Positions 36,368 to 45,153 of a DNA stretch of 64,000 nucleotides are shown piece after piece; position 1 is the stretch's first letter; each line of letters starts with the position of its first letter. A program made the translations under genes and the position numbers. The notes below the pieces were generated by a model, which saw only the letters and a program-made list of their open reading frames with translations, was not told the origin of the DNA and ran no database searches. The DNA is from Limibacter armeniacum (GTDB lineage: Bacteria > Bacteroidota > Bacteroidia > Cytophagales > Flammeovirgaceae): the NCBI RefSeq assembly GCF_036880985.1, contig NZ_JBAJNO010000008.1, forward strand, positions 2,667,500 to 2,731,499. The letters are read 5' to 3'.

Positions 36368-36437
36368 CAACCTCAGATTTCATAGGACAATGACTTTCAA
36401 CATGTTTTGAAGATCTCCTCCAACAATCAACCTCAGA
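36368..36437. promoter_or_regulatory. Direct repeat CAACCTCAGA in the nap-moaA divergent region
   Basis: CAACCTCAGA occurs at 36368-36377 and again at 36428-36437, exactly 60 bases apart, within the 216-base gap between divergent napA and DUF7009. It could be a paired regulator site. No FNR-like TTGATNNNNATCAA palindrome is present. Confidence 0.35.
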
Positions 36438-36485
36438 AGAAATTTTTGCTTAATTTTAAGTTCATAAACCCAAAACTGCTTATAT

Positions 36486-36860
36486 ATGAAATTACGCATT
36501 AAAGATGCATCAGTAAGGTTAAGACTGGATAAGGTTGACCTTGATACCTTGAATGAGAAAGGAAAAGTGGAAACAGTTACGCCTTTTTGGAATAGAATGC
36601 TAAAATATGCGGTCAGAACGACAACCTCAGTTTCTCACCTATCGGCAACTTTCGAAAATGAACGCATTATGCTGTACATTCCTGAAAGCTATCTGGCAGA
36701 AATGATCGAGACTGACAAGGTCGGCTTTGACCATGTTCAGAAAAATGAGGATGGAACTCAACTAAGTATTTTAATTGAAAAAGACTTTAAGTGTCTGACA
36801 CCTAGAAATGAAGATGAAAGTAACGCCTTTCCGAATCCACAAGAGGGGCATTCATGCTAA
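36486..36860 (+). CDS. DUF7009 protein
   Basis: 124 residues, small and soluble, beginning MKLRIKDASVRLRLDKVDL. The pattern of a short N-terminal strand with R-x-R, a middle LYIPESYLAEM and a C-terminal Cys in HPRNEDESNAF-type tail (FKCLTPRNEDES) matches the DUF7009 family as I remember it, which is found beside molybdopterin genes in Bacteroidota. It ends 13 bases before moaA and is divergent from napA, so a role in molybdenum-enzyme maturation is an inference from position. Confidence 0.78.
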   Translation: MKLRIKDASVRLRLDKVDLDTLNEKGKVETVTPFWNRMLKYAVRTTTSVSHLSATFENERIMLYIPESYLAEMIETDKVGFDHVQKNEDGTQLSILIEKDFKCLTPRNEDESNAFPNPQEGHSC

Positions 36861-36873
36861 CAAATAGATTTAT

Positions 36874-37854
36874 ATGCTGCAAGATAAATATGGAAGACCA
36901 ATCAGCTATGTAAGATTAGCTGTGACAGACAGGTGCAACCTCAGGTGTACATACTGTATGCCTGAACACATTCAGTTTGTTGAAAGAAAAGCGCTGCTCA
37001 CTTTTGAAGAAATGGAAAGGCTACTGATGATCCTTACCCAAATGGGTGTCAACAAGGTAAGAATCACTGGAGGTGAGCCATTTATGAGAAAAGGCCTTAT
37101 GGATTTTTTAGACAACCTATCTTCCATAGAATTGCTCAAAAAGATCACCTTGACTACCAATGGTGTATTTACACAACAATACCTCTCAAAGCTGAAAGCG
37201 CTTGGCATCAACAGTATCAACCTAAGTCTTGATACACTGGACGCTCAAAAGTTTTTTCAGCTGACTAGGCGAAATGAGTTCCAGACAGTATGGGCTACTT
37301 TTGAGCAAATGGTAGCGATGGGCTTTGCGGTAAAAATCAATATGGTAGTGATGGAAGACCAAAATACAGAAGACATTCTTCCAATGGCTACTTTGGCTGA
37401 GCAATACCCTGTTGATGTACGGTTTATTGAAGAGATGCCTTTCAATGGAGAAGAAAACAGACACCCTGTGCTGAAATGGGATTATGTCCGAATACTGGAG
37501 GAATTAAAAAGTGTTTACCCTGACTTGAAACTGATGGTGGCAGAACCTCATTCCACTTCACTCAACTACTCTGCTCCAAGGTTAAAAGGAAAACTGGGAG
37601 TGATTCCCGCCTACAGTCGTACCTTCTGTGGGAGCTGCAATAGAATCAGAATCACATCTCAAGGATTTTTGCATACTTGCCTTTACAGCAAGTCTAGCCT
37701 GAACCTAAGATCTTTACTTCGATCTGGTGCTTCAGATCAGGAGATCCAACTTGCCATTCAGCAGGCTGTTAGTGGAAAAGCTAAAAACGGATTTGAGGCT
37801 GCCCGTCTCAACAAGGACAGCCTATCCGCCTCTATGTCAACAATTGGAGGATAA
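36874..37854 (+). CDS. moaA: GTP 3',8-cyclase MoaA
   Basis: 326 residues. The radical-SAM motif is DRCNLRCTYCMPE (C-x3-C-x2-C) near residue 20. The second [4Fe-4S] cluster is bound by FCGSCNRIRITSQGFLHTC. The C-terminal double glycine required for activity is kept (SMSTIGG). MoaA converts GTP to cyclic 8-GTP, the first step of molybdenum-cofactor synthesis. The divergent neighbour NapA needs this cofactor. No moaC, moaE or moeA is in the window. It ends only four bases before the convergent queE. Confidence 0.96.
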   Translation: MLQDKYGRPISYVRLAVTDRCNLRCTYCMPEHIQFVERKALLTFEEMERLLMILTQMGVNKVRITGGEPFMRKGLMDFLDNLSSIELLKKITLTTNGVFTQQYLSKLKALGINSINLSLDTLDAQKFFQLTRRNEFQTVWATFEQMVAMGFAVKINMVVMEDQNTEDILPMATLAEQYPVDVRFIEEMPFNGEENRHPVLKWDYVRILEELKSVYPDLKLMVAEPHSTSLNYSAPRLKGKLGVIPAYSRTFCGSCNRIRITSQGFLHTCLYSKSSLNLRSLLRSGASDQEIQLAIQQAVSGKAKNGFEAARLNKDSLSASMSTIGG

Positions 37855-37858
37855 AACC

Positions 37859-38497
37859 TTAAGGGATTTGCATAAACTTGTGTGTCTGAAGCGAAATATG
37901 CCACTTAGGGTTTTCCTTGACATAGTCCACGATCAGCGGCATCATCTTTTCGTGCTTGCTCCACTCAGGTTGCAAGTACAGTTTACAATCAGGTGCCATT
38001 TTTTCGGCAAATTCCTCTGCAAAAGCAAAATCACTCTTATTGAAGACAACCACCTTCAGTTCATGAGCTTTCTCATAGATTTCCGGAAGGGGTTGCTTGA
38101 ATTTTTTAGGAGAGAAAGTGATCCAATCCAAATCACCTGATAGTGGATGTGCTCCTGAAGTCTCAATATTGACTTGGAATCCCGCCTCTTTCAGTTTTTG
38201 AGTAAGGTAAGAAATGTCATGCATCAGTGGTTCACCACCCGTAATCACTGCCAACCTGCCAGGCATAGCCGCAGCCTTACTCACAATATCTTCTACCTTA
38301 ACGGTTGGGTGTGCTTCTTCATCCCATGACTCTTTCACATCACACCAAACACAACCTACATCACAGCCAGCCAAACGAATAAAATAAGCTGCATGTCCTG
38401 TGTAAACGCCTTCGCCTTGGACAGTATAAAAATCTTCCATCAATGGAAGTGCTGTCTTGGTTACAGCTTTACCTTGCTCAATAACGCTCTTTACCAT
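37859..38497 (-). CDS. queE: 7-carboxy-7-deazaguanine synthase
   Basis: 212 residues. The radical-SAM cluster is bound by CDVGCVWCD (C-x3-C-x2-C), preceded by MEDFYTVQGEGVYTGHAAYF, the family start. TGGEPLMHD and the terminal SLQTHKFMQIP are also typical. QueE makes 7-carboxy-7-deazaguanine from carboxytetrahydropterin in queuosine synthesis. No other que genes are adjacent. It converges on moaA with only four bases between the stops and no hairpin, so their transcripts must overlap. Confidence 0.96.
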   Translation of the reverse strand: MVKSVIEQGKAVTKTALPLMEDFYTVQGEGVYTGHAAYFIRLAGCDVGCVWCDVKESWDEEAHPTVKVEDIVSKAAAMPGRLAVITGGEPLMHDISYLTQKLKEAGFQVNIETSGAHPLSGDLDWITFSPKKFKQPLPEIYEKAHELKVVVFNKSDFAFAEEFAEKMAPDCKLYLQPEWSKHEKMMPLIVDYVKENPKWHISLQTHKFMQIP

Positions 38498-38639
38498 TAT
38501 TCCTTTTTTTTCTATTTAAAAATGAAAAACACAAGGGGTGAGGGAACCCTTGAAACTTTTTAGATTTAAGGTTGGAGTCCTGTACATCAAACCCCTTACC
38601 CTATACCTATAACAAGATTATCTGAGTTTCAGAACAAAG

Positions 38640-38702
38640 ACTTGAGTATGAAAGAAAAGAAATCTTTCACATCAAGTCCTCTATCTAAAATCGTATACGA
38701 TT
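38640..38702 (-). terminator. Inverted repeat and palindrome downstream of folD
   Basis: GACTTGAGTATGAAAGA and TCTTTCACATCAAGTC form an imperfect 16-base stem (38640-38679), a likely folD terminator without a strong T-run. AATCGTATACGATT, a perfect 14-base palindrome (38689-38702), lies two bases after the folD stop. Confidence 0.5.
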
Positions 38703-38704
38703 AA

Positions 38705-39577
38705 TTATCTATTCTTCGCTGCCAGCAATGTATTACGCATCAGCGTTACCACAGTCATTGGACCAACACCTCCAGGAACTGGTGTAATAAAGCTACACTT
38801 AGGAGATACCTCATCAAACTTCACGTCACCTTTCAAGCTGAAACCTGACTTCTTAGAGTCGTCCTTCACACGAGATGTTCCTACGTCAATCACTACAGCA
38901 CCTTCTTTCACCATATCAGCCGTCACAAACTCAGGTTTACCCAAAGCTGCAATCAGAATATCTGCTTCACGTGTTTCAGCAGCAAGATCAGCTGTACGGC
39001 TATGCGTCAAAGTAACAGTACAGTTACCTACTTTAGCATTTCTAGACATCAGCAAGCTCATAGGCGTACCTACGATGTTGCTTCTACCCACAACCACACA
39101 TTTCTTACCTGAAGTTTCTATACCGTAACGCTCCAACAATTGGACTATTCCGTAAGGAGTCGCTGGCAAGAAACCAGGAAGACCAATCATCATACGTCCC
39201 AGGTTTTCAGGGTGGAAACCATCCACATCTTTGGCAGGGTCAATTGCCAAAGTGACTTTTGTCTCATCTATATGTTTCGGAAGCGGCAACTGAACAATAA
39301 AGCCATCGATATCCTCATCCTTGTTCAGTTTGTCAACCACAGCAAGCAGTTCTTCTTCTGTGATTGTCTCTTCAAACTCCAGCAATGTCGACTTGAATCC
39401 GCATTGCTCACAAGCTTTGACCTTGTGGTTCACATACGTACGGCTACCACCGTCATTCCCCACTAGTACTGCTGCCAAATGTGGTTGCTTACCACCATTT
39501 GCCAAAATCTCTTTTACTTCAATTGCAATCTCGCCCTTGATTGCCTCAGCTGTCGCTTTTCCGTCTATCAGTTGCAT
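38705..39577 (-). CDS. folD: Methylenetetrahydrofolate dehydrogenase / cyclohydrolase
   Basis: 290 residues. Signatures are [45 protein letters not shown] and [19 protein letters not shown]. The active-site lysine of the YVNHK segment is present. FolD oxidises 5,10-methylene-THF to methenyl-THF and then hydrolyses it to 10-formyl-THF in the cytoplasm. It is a monocistronic gene upstream of queE on the same strand, about 200 bases away. Confidence 0.97.
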   Translation of the reverse strand: MQLIDGKATAEAIKGEIAIEVKEILANGGKQPHLAAVLVGNDGGSRTYVNHKVKACEQCGFKSTLLEFEETITEEELLAVVDKLNKDEDIDGFIVQLPLPKHIDETKVTLAIDPAKDVDGFHPENLGRMMIGLPGFLPATPYGIVQLLERYGIETSGKKCVVVGRSNIVGTPMSLLMSRNAKVGNCTVTLTHSRTADLAAETREADILIAALGKPEFVTADMVKEGAVVIDVGTSRVKDDSKKSGFSLKGDVKFDEVSPKCSFITPVPGGVGPMTVVTLMRNTLLAAKNR

Positions 39578-39746
39578 TATAGAAAGGTTTTAGTGTTGAG
39601 GGTGGCAAAATTAGTCTTTATTTCTCAAAGTGAAAATGAAATATTTAATCAATTAACCTCAAAATAAAGGTGTTAAAATGACGATTAATCACTACTTAAT
39701 TCATTACAAAGATCAATTTGTGTCAATTACATCAAACTTGGCAAGA

Positions 39747-39754
39747 TAATTTTG
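39747..39754 (+). promoter_or_regulatory. -7 element for the alpha-2-macroglobulin gene
   Basis: TAATTTTG matches TANNTTTG. TTTG at 39717-39720 is present but 26 bases upstream, longer than the usual 19-21 spacing. Confidence 0.45.
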
Positions 39755-39859
39755 TATCAAATAATGAAATGAGCACTTGCCTTTGTTTAATTTCATTAAC
39801 AAATTATACTGTAACCCCAATATCATTCCCCATTAGACCTAATAAAAGCCAGTCTAGAT

Positions 39860-42800
39860 ATGAAACGACTACTGCTATTGCCATTGCTGCTCTTGACAAG
39901 CATAGTCTTGCTGAGTTTTGTCTTTTTCCAAAGTGACCCCTTCGATAAGATGATTGCCAAATTAGCTGCCTACACCGAGGCTCTGCCTCAGGAAAAAATC
40001 TATGTCCAAATGGACAAACCCTTTTATAAGCCAGGTGACAATATTTGGCTTAGTGTCTTTCTTGTAAATGAGATGGACCACCTTCCCTCCACTCAAAGCC
40101 AAATAGCAAACATTGAGTTGGTAGACCCCAAAGGTGAAACCAAAAACTTAAGGTTAATCTGTAATAATGGTAGAGGAAAAGCTGACTTCAAGCTCCCATC
40201 AAATGCCCCTGGTGGACTGTATAAAATCAAGGCTCATACCCAATGGATGAAAAACTTCCCGGATGAATACTTCTTTGAAAAGTCATTTCAGGTACAGGCT
40301 ATCACCAAACCGAATGTATTGCTAAGCCTTGATTTCGAAAGAAAAGCTTATGGTCCTTCTGAAAAGGTTGTTGCCAATTTTGCAGCCCAATCACTCACCA
40401 AAAAGCCACTGGCTAATCAGAGTTTTATGGTAGCCATCAAATTGGAAAATAAGCTATTCAAATCTCTAAAACTGACAACTGACCAAAATGGGAAAGCAGC
40501 GATCCAATTTGACCTACCTGAAAACCTAAAAAATAACGATGCTCTCTTAAACATTACAATTGAAAACAATGGTAGCATTGAATCAATATCCAGAGCAATT
40601 CCTATCATGCTACAGGATATAACGCTGCAGTTTTTCCCAGAAAGCGGTCACTTGGTAGAAAATGTCAATTCAAAGGTTGCTTTCAAGGCTACTGATGCGT
40701 TTGGAAAACCAGTAGACATAGAGGGTGTAGTATTGAATAAGCATAAGGAAGAAGTTACTAAATTCAGAAGCTTTCATGATGGTATGGGCGCTTTTGAGAT
40801 ACTTCTTGAAAGTAATGAAGCCTACACTGCATATATCACACACCCTGTCAAGACCGACACCCCTATCCCCCTACCTGAAGCTTTGTCATTTGGGTTTAGT
40901 ATGTCTACAGGACTAGCTGAAAATGGCACACTGCCTGTTTCTATTCATGCCCCAGACCAAGAAATAGTCACACTTATTCTTCAGGTTAGAAATAAGCCCT
41001 ATTACTATCAGACATTCCCACTTCATCCCGGTGTCAATTCCTTGAACATTCCTCTAAAGGATATACCTGCAGGTATTGCGCACTTGACTTTGTTTGACAA
41101 TCATCAGCGACCTTGTTGTGAAAGGCTCAATTTTATCAATTCAGACAAGCAAATGAAGGTCAGTATAGAAACAGACAAGGAAAAATACCTTCCGTATGAA
41201 GAAGTGAAAATGATGGTAAAAACGACTGATGAAACAGGACAACCTATTTCTGCTTCATTGGCATTGTCAGTTGTGGACGACAAGGTTCTCAGCTTTGCTG
41301 ATGACAAACAAGATCACCTTTTATCCTACTTACTTCTGAGCAGTGATTTGAAAGGAGAAATTCATGAACCTATTTTCTATTTTGATACAGGAGAAACAAA
41401 AGCGGCTCAGGCTTTGGATTACCTACTGATGACACAAGGTTGGCGAAAGTTTAACTGGCGGGAAGTGATGGATAAAAGTTACCCTGAATGGAAAAATACT
41501 ATAGAATTTCAGGCTGAGCAAACTAAGGTAAAAGGTCAACTTTTAGATAATAACAGCCATCCACTTCCTGATGTGGACCTCAAACTGGATGGTTGGTCTA
41601 CCAAGACAGACAAAAACGGGAACTTCTCATTTTCTACCATAGACCTTTCAACACCAAAAGACCTTGAAGTTTTTTACCCCAACAACAATCCTTTTAAACA
41701 AGCCATATATAAATACAAAGACGATTACAGTATCATCCCTACAATCAAAGGTAAAGTAACAGACGATGATGGCAACCCTATTCCCAATGTCTCCATATAT
41801 ATTCCAGAATCTGGTGAAAGATGTGTAAGTAACCAATATGGTCAGTTCTCAATTTCGGCACTGATATCACAGAGTCTAGCAGTGAACAAACCCGGCTTCC
41901 AACCGCTAAACATTAAGATTAAAAATTCCGATTCTCTTTCCATCACACTTCAGAAGAGGAAGGTAGTGTTAATGAGAAATAAGTTATACGAAGAAGAAGT
42001 CATAGATGAGATGGTGATGGCAGCACCAGTAGTATGGGGAGCAGAAGAACCTGATTTTGCGGCAGGAAATGAAGTGTTTTTAGAGCAAGCTTTCACAGAA
42101 AATGACCAGCCTGTCGTACCTCCGGTTGCTGATGAGGTTGCTATAGAAGAGCTTAAAGTGGAATTTGATGAAGATGATGAATGGGTTGAATTATTCAATG
42201 GAACAGATGGATTTGTTGACATACCATTTGAGGAAATCAACGAGTTCTATGAAGCTCGTACCTTTTATATACCTGACTACAAAACCAATCCTCCACAATC
42301 AAGAACTGACTTCAGAGAAACAATCTACTGGAACCCTGTGGTTGAAACAGGAAGTGATGGTACAGCCCAAATTTCCTTTTACACCAATGCTGCCTTAACC
42401 TCCTTTTCAGCCACTGCACAAGGAATTTCAGCTACAGGAAAAGTCGGCAGAAGCAACCATCAGTTTTACAGCCAAATGCCAGTAAGTATTGAAAGTAAAG
42501 CTCCTGAGTTCCTCACTTATGAAGATCAGTGTATCATTCCTATCACGCTTAAAAACAATACGGAAAGTCCCATTTTAGCGAAAGTAAAAATTCAGACCTC
42601 AAATAACCTGAAGTCCGTTTTACCTAACCTTCAAACAATAGAACTTCAAGCGTATGAAGCGATCAGCATTCCACTCCAAATAGAGGTTCAGTCCAGTGGA
42701 AACGAAGCTATGGTTTCAGCTAGTGTAGCAGCTTCAGATTACAAGGACAGCTTTTCCAAAACTTTCAAGGTTGTGCCTAAAGGATTTCCGGTAAGCCAAT

Positions 42801-44371
42801 CCTTTTCTGGAAATACCATGCAACAGCAATATTCCCTTCATATCACGGACATGATGCCCAACACACTTACAGCAAGTGCTGTTGCCTACCCTGATATGCT
42901 AACAGAACTAATGGCGGGTGTTGAATCCATTTTACAGGAGCCTTATGGCTGTTTTGAGCAAACCTCATCCAGTACTTACCCAAATATCTTGGCTTTACAG
43001 TTTATGAGGCAAAGTGGTCAGGTAAATCCTGAAATTGAGAAAAAAGCACTAGCCTTGATTGACAAGGGGTATAAAAAGTTGATTTCATTTGAGACGAAAG
43101 AGAATGGCTACGAATGGTTTGGCGGCCTACCTGCACACGAAGGCTTAACGGCTTATGGGTTATTGGAATTCAGTGATATGGAAGAAGTGTACGCTTCTGT
43201 TGACAATAAAATGGTAGCCAGAACCCGAACCTATCTTATGGACAAAAGAGATGGCAAGGGAGGCTATATCACCAATAAAAATGGACTGGATAGTTTCGGG
43301 AATATCAATAAGGAAGTGTACAATGCCTATGTTACCTACGCATTGGTCGAAACTGGTCACAAAGGGTTAGAAAAGGAAATTGATGCCATTTATGATCAGA
43401 ATATCGATCAGCAAGATGTCTATAAGCTTTCACTTCTGTTGAATATCCTGCTTGAAGCCAAGGATACCAGGTCACATAAAGTATTCTCCAAAATCAAGAA
43501 ACTAACTGATTCAAATGGTTTTGGAAAGCTCCCTGCCACTTATTCAGTGACTATGTCTGGGGGAAAATCACTTCAGGTTGAAACCACCTCTTTTTTAGTG
43601 TTAGGCATCCTAAAAATGCAGACACCTGACAACAAACTATTGCAGGAAGCTGCTAACTATTTGGTAAATGCCAGAGAAAGTTACGGAGGATTTGGCTCCA
43701 CTCAAGCAACCATTATGGCTCTAAAGGCTCTGACCGAATTCGCTCGATACTCAAAAGTTACCAAAAGTGATGGGGACATTATCCTAAGTATCAACAACCA
43801 AAAAAACACCATACATTTTGAAAAGGGATCTCGTGACCCAATTCAGCTATCCAACTTGAATGACCTATTCAAAGAAGGTAACAATACCCTCAATTGGCAA
43901 TATAAAAATACAAAACAGGCACTACCCTACTCCATCACCGCCAACTGGTACACCTACACGCCGCCATCCAGTGATAAGTGTGATGTATCATTGGATGTAC
44001 GAACGCCTGAATCAAAAATAAGGATTGGAGATACTTTCAGGGCTGAAATAGAAGTCCGCAATAAATCCAAGCAACCATTACCAATGGTACTTGCTAAAAT
44101 TGGCATTCTTTCGGGAGTTAGTGTACAGCCTTGGCAAATCAAAGCCCTGCAAGAGAAACACCTCTTCGATTACTATGAAATTACGGACAACTACTTGATT
44201 CTGTATTTCAGAGGCATGAAAGCTTCAGAAAAAAAAGTGATCCAACTGGACCTCAAATCAGAGTTTGAAGGCAAATATTTTGCACCAGCTAGCTGTGCCT
44301 ATCTATACTATACTGCCGAGTACAAGCATTGGATCAAAGGGATAAGTTGTGAGATTACACAGGGGCATTGA
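39860..44371 (+). CDS. Alpha-2-macroglobulin family protein with thioester motif
   Basis: 1503 residues. A signal peptide or membrane anchor (MKRLLLLPLLLLTSIVLLSFVFF) is followed by macroglobulin domains; KIYVQMDKPFYKPGDNIWL opens the MG2 region. Two CarboxypepD_reg-like domains are inserted around residues 555-700 (TKVKGQLLDNNSHPLPDV and IKGKVTDDDGNPIPNVSI). The A2M core begins near 820 (YWNPVVETGSDGTAQISF). The thioester motif is GCFEQT with Cys1031 and Gln1034, followed by an alpha-alpha toroid. In bacteria these proteins trap proteases in the periplasm. The usual neighbour pbpC is absent. It is monocistronic. Confidence 0.92.
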   Translation: MKRLLLLPLLLLTSIVLLSFVFFQSDPFDKMIAKLAAYTEALPQEKIYVQMDKPFYKPGDNIWLSVFLVNEMDHLPSTQSQIANIELVDPKGETKNLRLICNNGRGKADFKLPSNAPGGLYKIKAHTQWMKNFPDEYFFEKSFQVQAITKPNVLLSLDFERKAYGPSEKVVANFAAQSLTKKPLANQSFMVAIKLENKLFKSLKLTTDQNGKAAIQFDLPENLKNNDALLNITIENNGSIESISRAIPIMLQDITLQFFPESGHLVENVNSKVAFKATDAFGKPVDIEGVVLNKHKEEVTKFRSFHDGMGAFEILLESNEAYTAYITHPVKTDTPIPLPEALSFGFSMSTGLAENGTLPVSIHAPDQEIVTLILQVRNKPYYYQTFPLHPGVNSLNIPLKDIPAGIAHLTLFDNHQRPCCERLNFINSDKQMKVSIETDKEKYLPYEEVKMMVKTTDETGQPISASLALSVVDDKVLSFADDKQDHLLSYLLLSSDLKGEIHEPIFYFDTGETKAAQALDYLLMTQGWRKFNWREVMDKSYPEWKNTIEFQAEQTKVKGQLLDNNSHPLPDVDLKLDGWSTKTDKNGNFSFSTIDLSTPKDLEVFYPNNNPFKQAIYKYKDDYSIIPTIKGKVTDDDGNPIPNVSIYIPESGERCVSNQYGQFSISALISQSLAVNKPGFQPLNIKIKNSDSLSITLQKRKVVLMRNKLYEEEVIDEMVMAAPVVWGAEEPDFAAGNEVFLEQAFTENDQPVVPPVADEVAIEELKVEFDEDDEWVELFNGTDGFVDIPFEEINEFYEARTFYIPDYKTNPPQSRTDFRETIYWNPVVETGSDGTAQISFYTNAALTSFSATAQGISATGKVGRSNHQFYSQMPVSIESKAPEFLTYEDQCIIPITLKNNTESPILAKVKIQTSNNLKSVLPNLQTIELQAYEAISIPLQIEVQSSGNEAMVSASVAASDYKDSFSKTFKVVPKGFPVSQSFSGNTMQQQYSLHITDMMPNTLTASAVAYPDMLTELMAGVESILQEPYGCFEQTSSSTYPNILALQFMRQSGQVNPEIEKKALALIDKGYKKLISFETKENGYEWFGGLPAHEGLTAYGLLEFSDMEEVYASVDNKMVARTRTYLMDKRDGKGGYITNKNGLDSFGNINKEVYNAYVTYALVETGHKGLEKEIDAIYDQNIDQQDVYKLSLLLNILLEAKDTRSHKVFSKIKKLTDSNGFGKLPATYSVTMSGGKSLQVETTSFLVLGILKMQTPDNKLLQEAANYLVNARESYGGFGSTQATIMALKALTEFARYSKVTKSDGDIILSINNQKNTIHFEKGSRDPIQLSNLNDLFKEGNNTLNWQYKNTKQALPYSITANWYTYTPPSSDKCDVSLDVRTPESKIRIGDTFRAEIEVRNKSKQPLPMVLAKIGILSGVSVQPWQIKALQEKHLFDYYEITDNYLILYFRGMKASEKKVIQLDLKSEFEGKYFAPASCAYLYYTAEYKHWIKGISCEITQGH

Positions 44372-44398
44372 TTTATCACCCATACAAGTTAACTTTGC

Positions 44399-44432
44399 CT
44401 CCTGATCCCGTTGGGTCAGGAGGTTTATTTTT
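44399..44432 (+). terminator. Terminator of the alpha-2-macroglobulin gene, overlapping an apparent pnuC start
   Basis: CCTCCTGA(T)CCC pairs with GGGTCAGGAGG, one bulged T, followed by TTTATTTTTT. It lies 28 bases after the stop at 44371. A longer pnuC frame beginning with a TTG at 44411 would lie inside it. Confidence 0.8.
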
Positions 44433-44452
44433 TCAATTTAATTGCAAACATC

Positions 44453-45070
44453 TTGGAACTGCTAACGCAAACCATCAGCTACTTCAGCGAAAACCAGATA
44501 GAACTGTGGGGCACAATCTTCGGTATCATCTGCGTATGGTTCAATACCAAAGAAAATATTTGGGGTTGGCCCACAGGTCTGATCAGTGTCGGTTTATATA
44601 TCTATATATTTCTGAATGCGGGCTTGTATGGTGACTTTTTGCTCCATATCATCTACGTCATCTTGGGTATCTACGGCTGGTACCATTGGCTTTATGGTGG
44701 AAAATCAACAGATGCCTTACCTGTATCCTACTCCTCTACCAAGGAATTATCCATATTGGTGGTAATAGGCACTTTAGGCACTTTGGTGATGGGCTATATT
44801 TTTGAAAATTACTTTGGCTCTGATGTACCATACTGGGATGCTTTTACCACTTCATTTAGTTTGATAGCACAATGGCAACTCGCCAAGAAACGTATCGAAA
44901 ACTGGGTGATCTGGATAATCGTAGACGTTGCCTGTGTAGGTATTTACTTCTACAAAGGATTGATGTTTACCACATTCCTGTACTTTGTTTACCTGTTTTT
45001 GGCGTCATGGGGCTTTATACAATGGAGAAAATCATATCAGCAACACAAAACTGAAAAGGTAATCGCCTAA
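44453..45070 (+). CDS. pnuC: Nicotinamide riboside transporter PnuC
   Basis: 205 residues from a TTG at 44453, which gives MELLTQTISYF and is chosen because an earlier TTG at 44411 sits inside the terminator of the preceding gene; no ATG is available. About seven membrane helices, with the family features ENIWGWPTGLISVGLYIYIF, IYVILGIYGWYHWLYGG and LFLASWGFIQWRKSY. PnuC imports nicotinamide riboside for NAD synthesis. No nadR or thiamine kinase is adjacent. Confidence 0.88.
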   Translation: MELLTQTISYFSENQIELWGTIFGIICVWFNTKENIWGWPTGLISVGLYIYIFLNAGLYGDFLLHIIYVILGIYGWYHWLYGGKSTDALPVSYSSTKELSILVVIGTLGTLVMGYIFENYFGSDVPYWDAFTTSFSLIAQWQLAKKRIENWVIWIIVDVACVGIYFYKGLMFTTFLYFVYLFLASWGFIQWRKSYQQHKTEKVIA

Positions 45071-45096
45071 ATGTGTGAGGATAATGATAAAATAAG

Positions 45097-45131
45097 AAAG
45101 GCTTCAGAAACCATCTATTTCTGAAGCCTTT
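45097..45131. terminator. Bidirectional terminator
   Basis: AAAGGCTTCAGAAA pairs perfectly with TTTCTGAAGCCTTT around a 7-base loop, between convergent pnuC and the acyltransferase gene. Confidence 0.88.
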
Positions 45132-45153
45132 ATGGATTTTAACCTATTATTCA

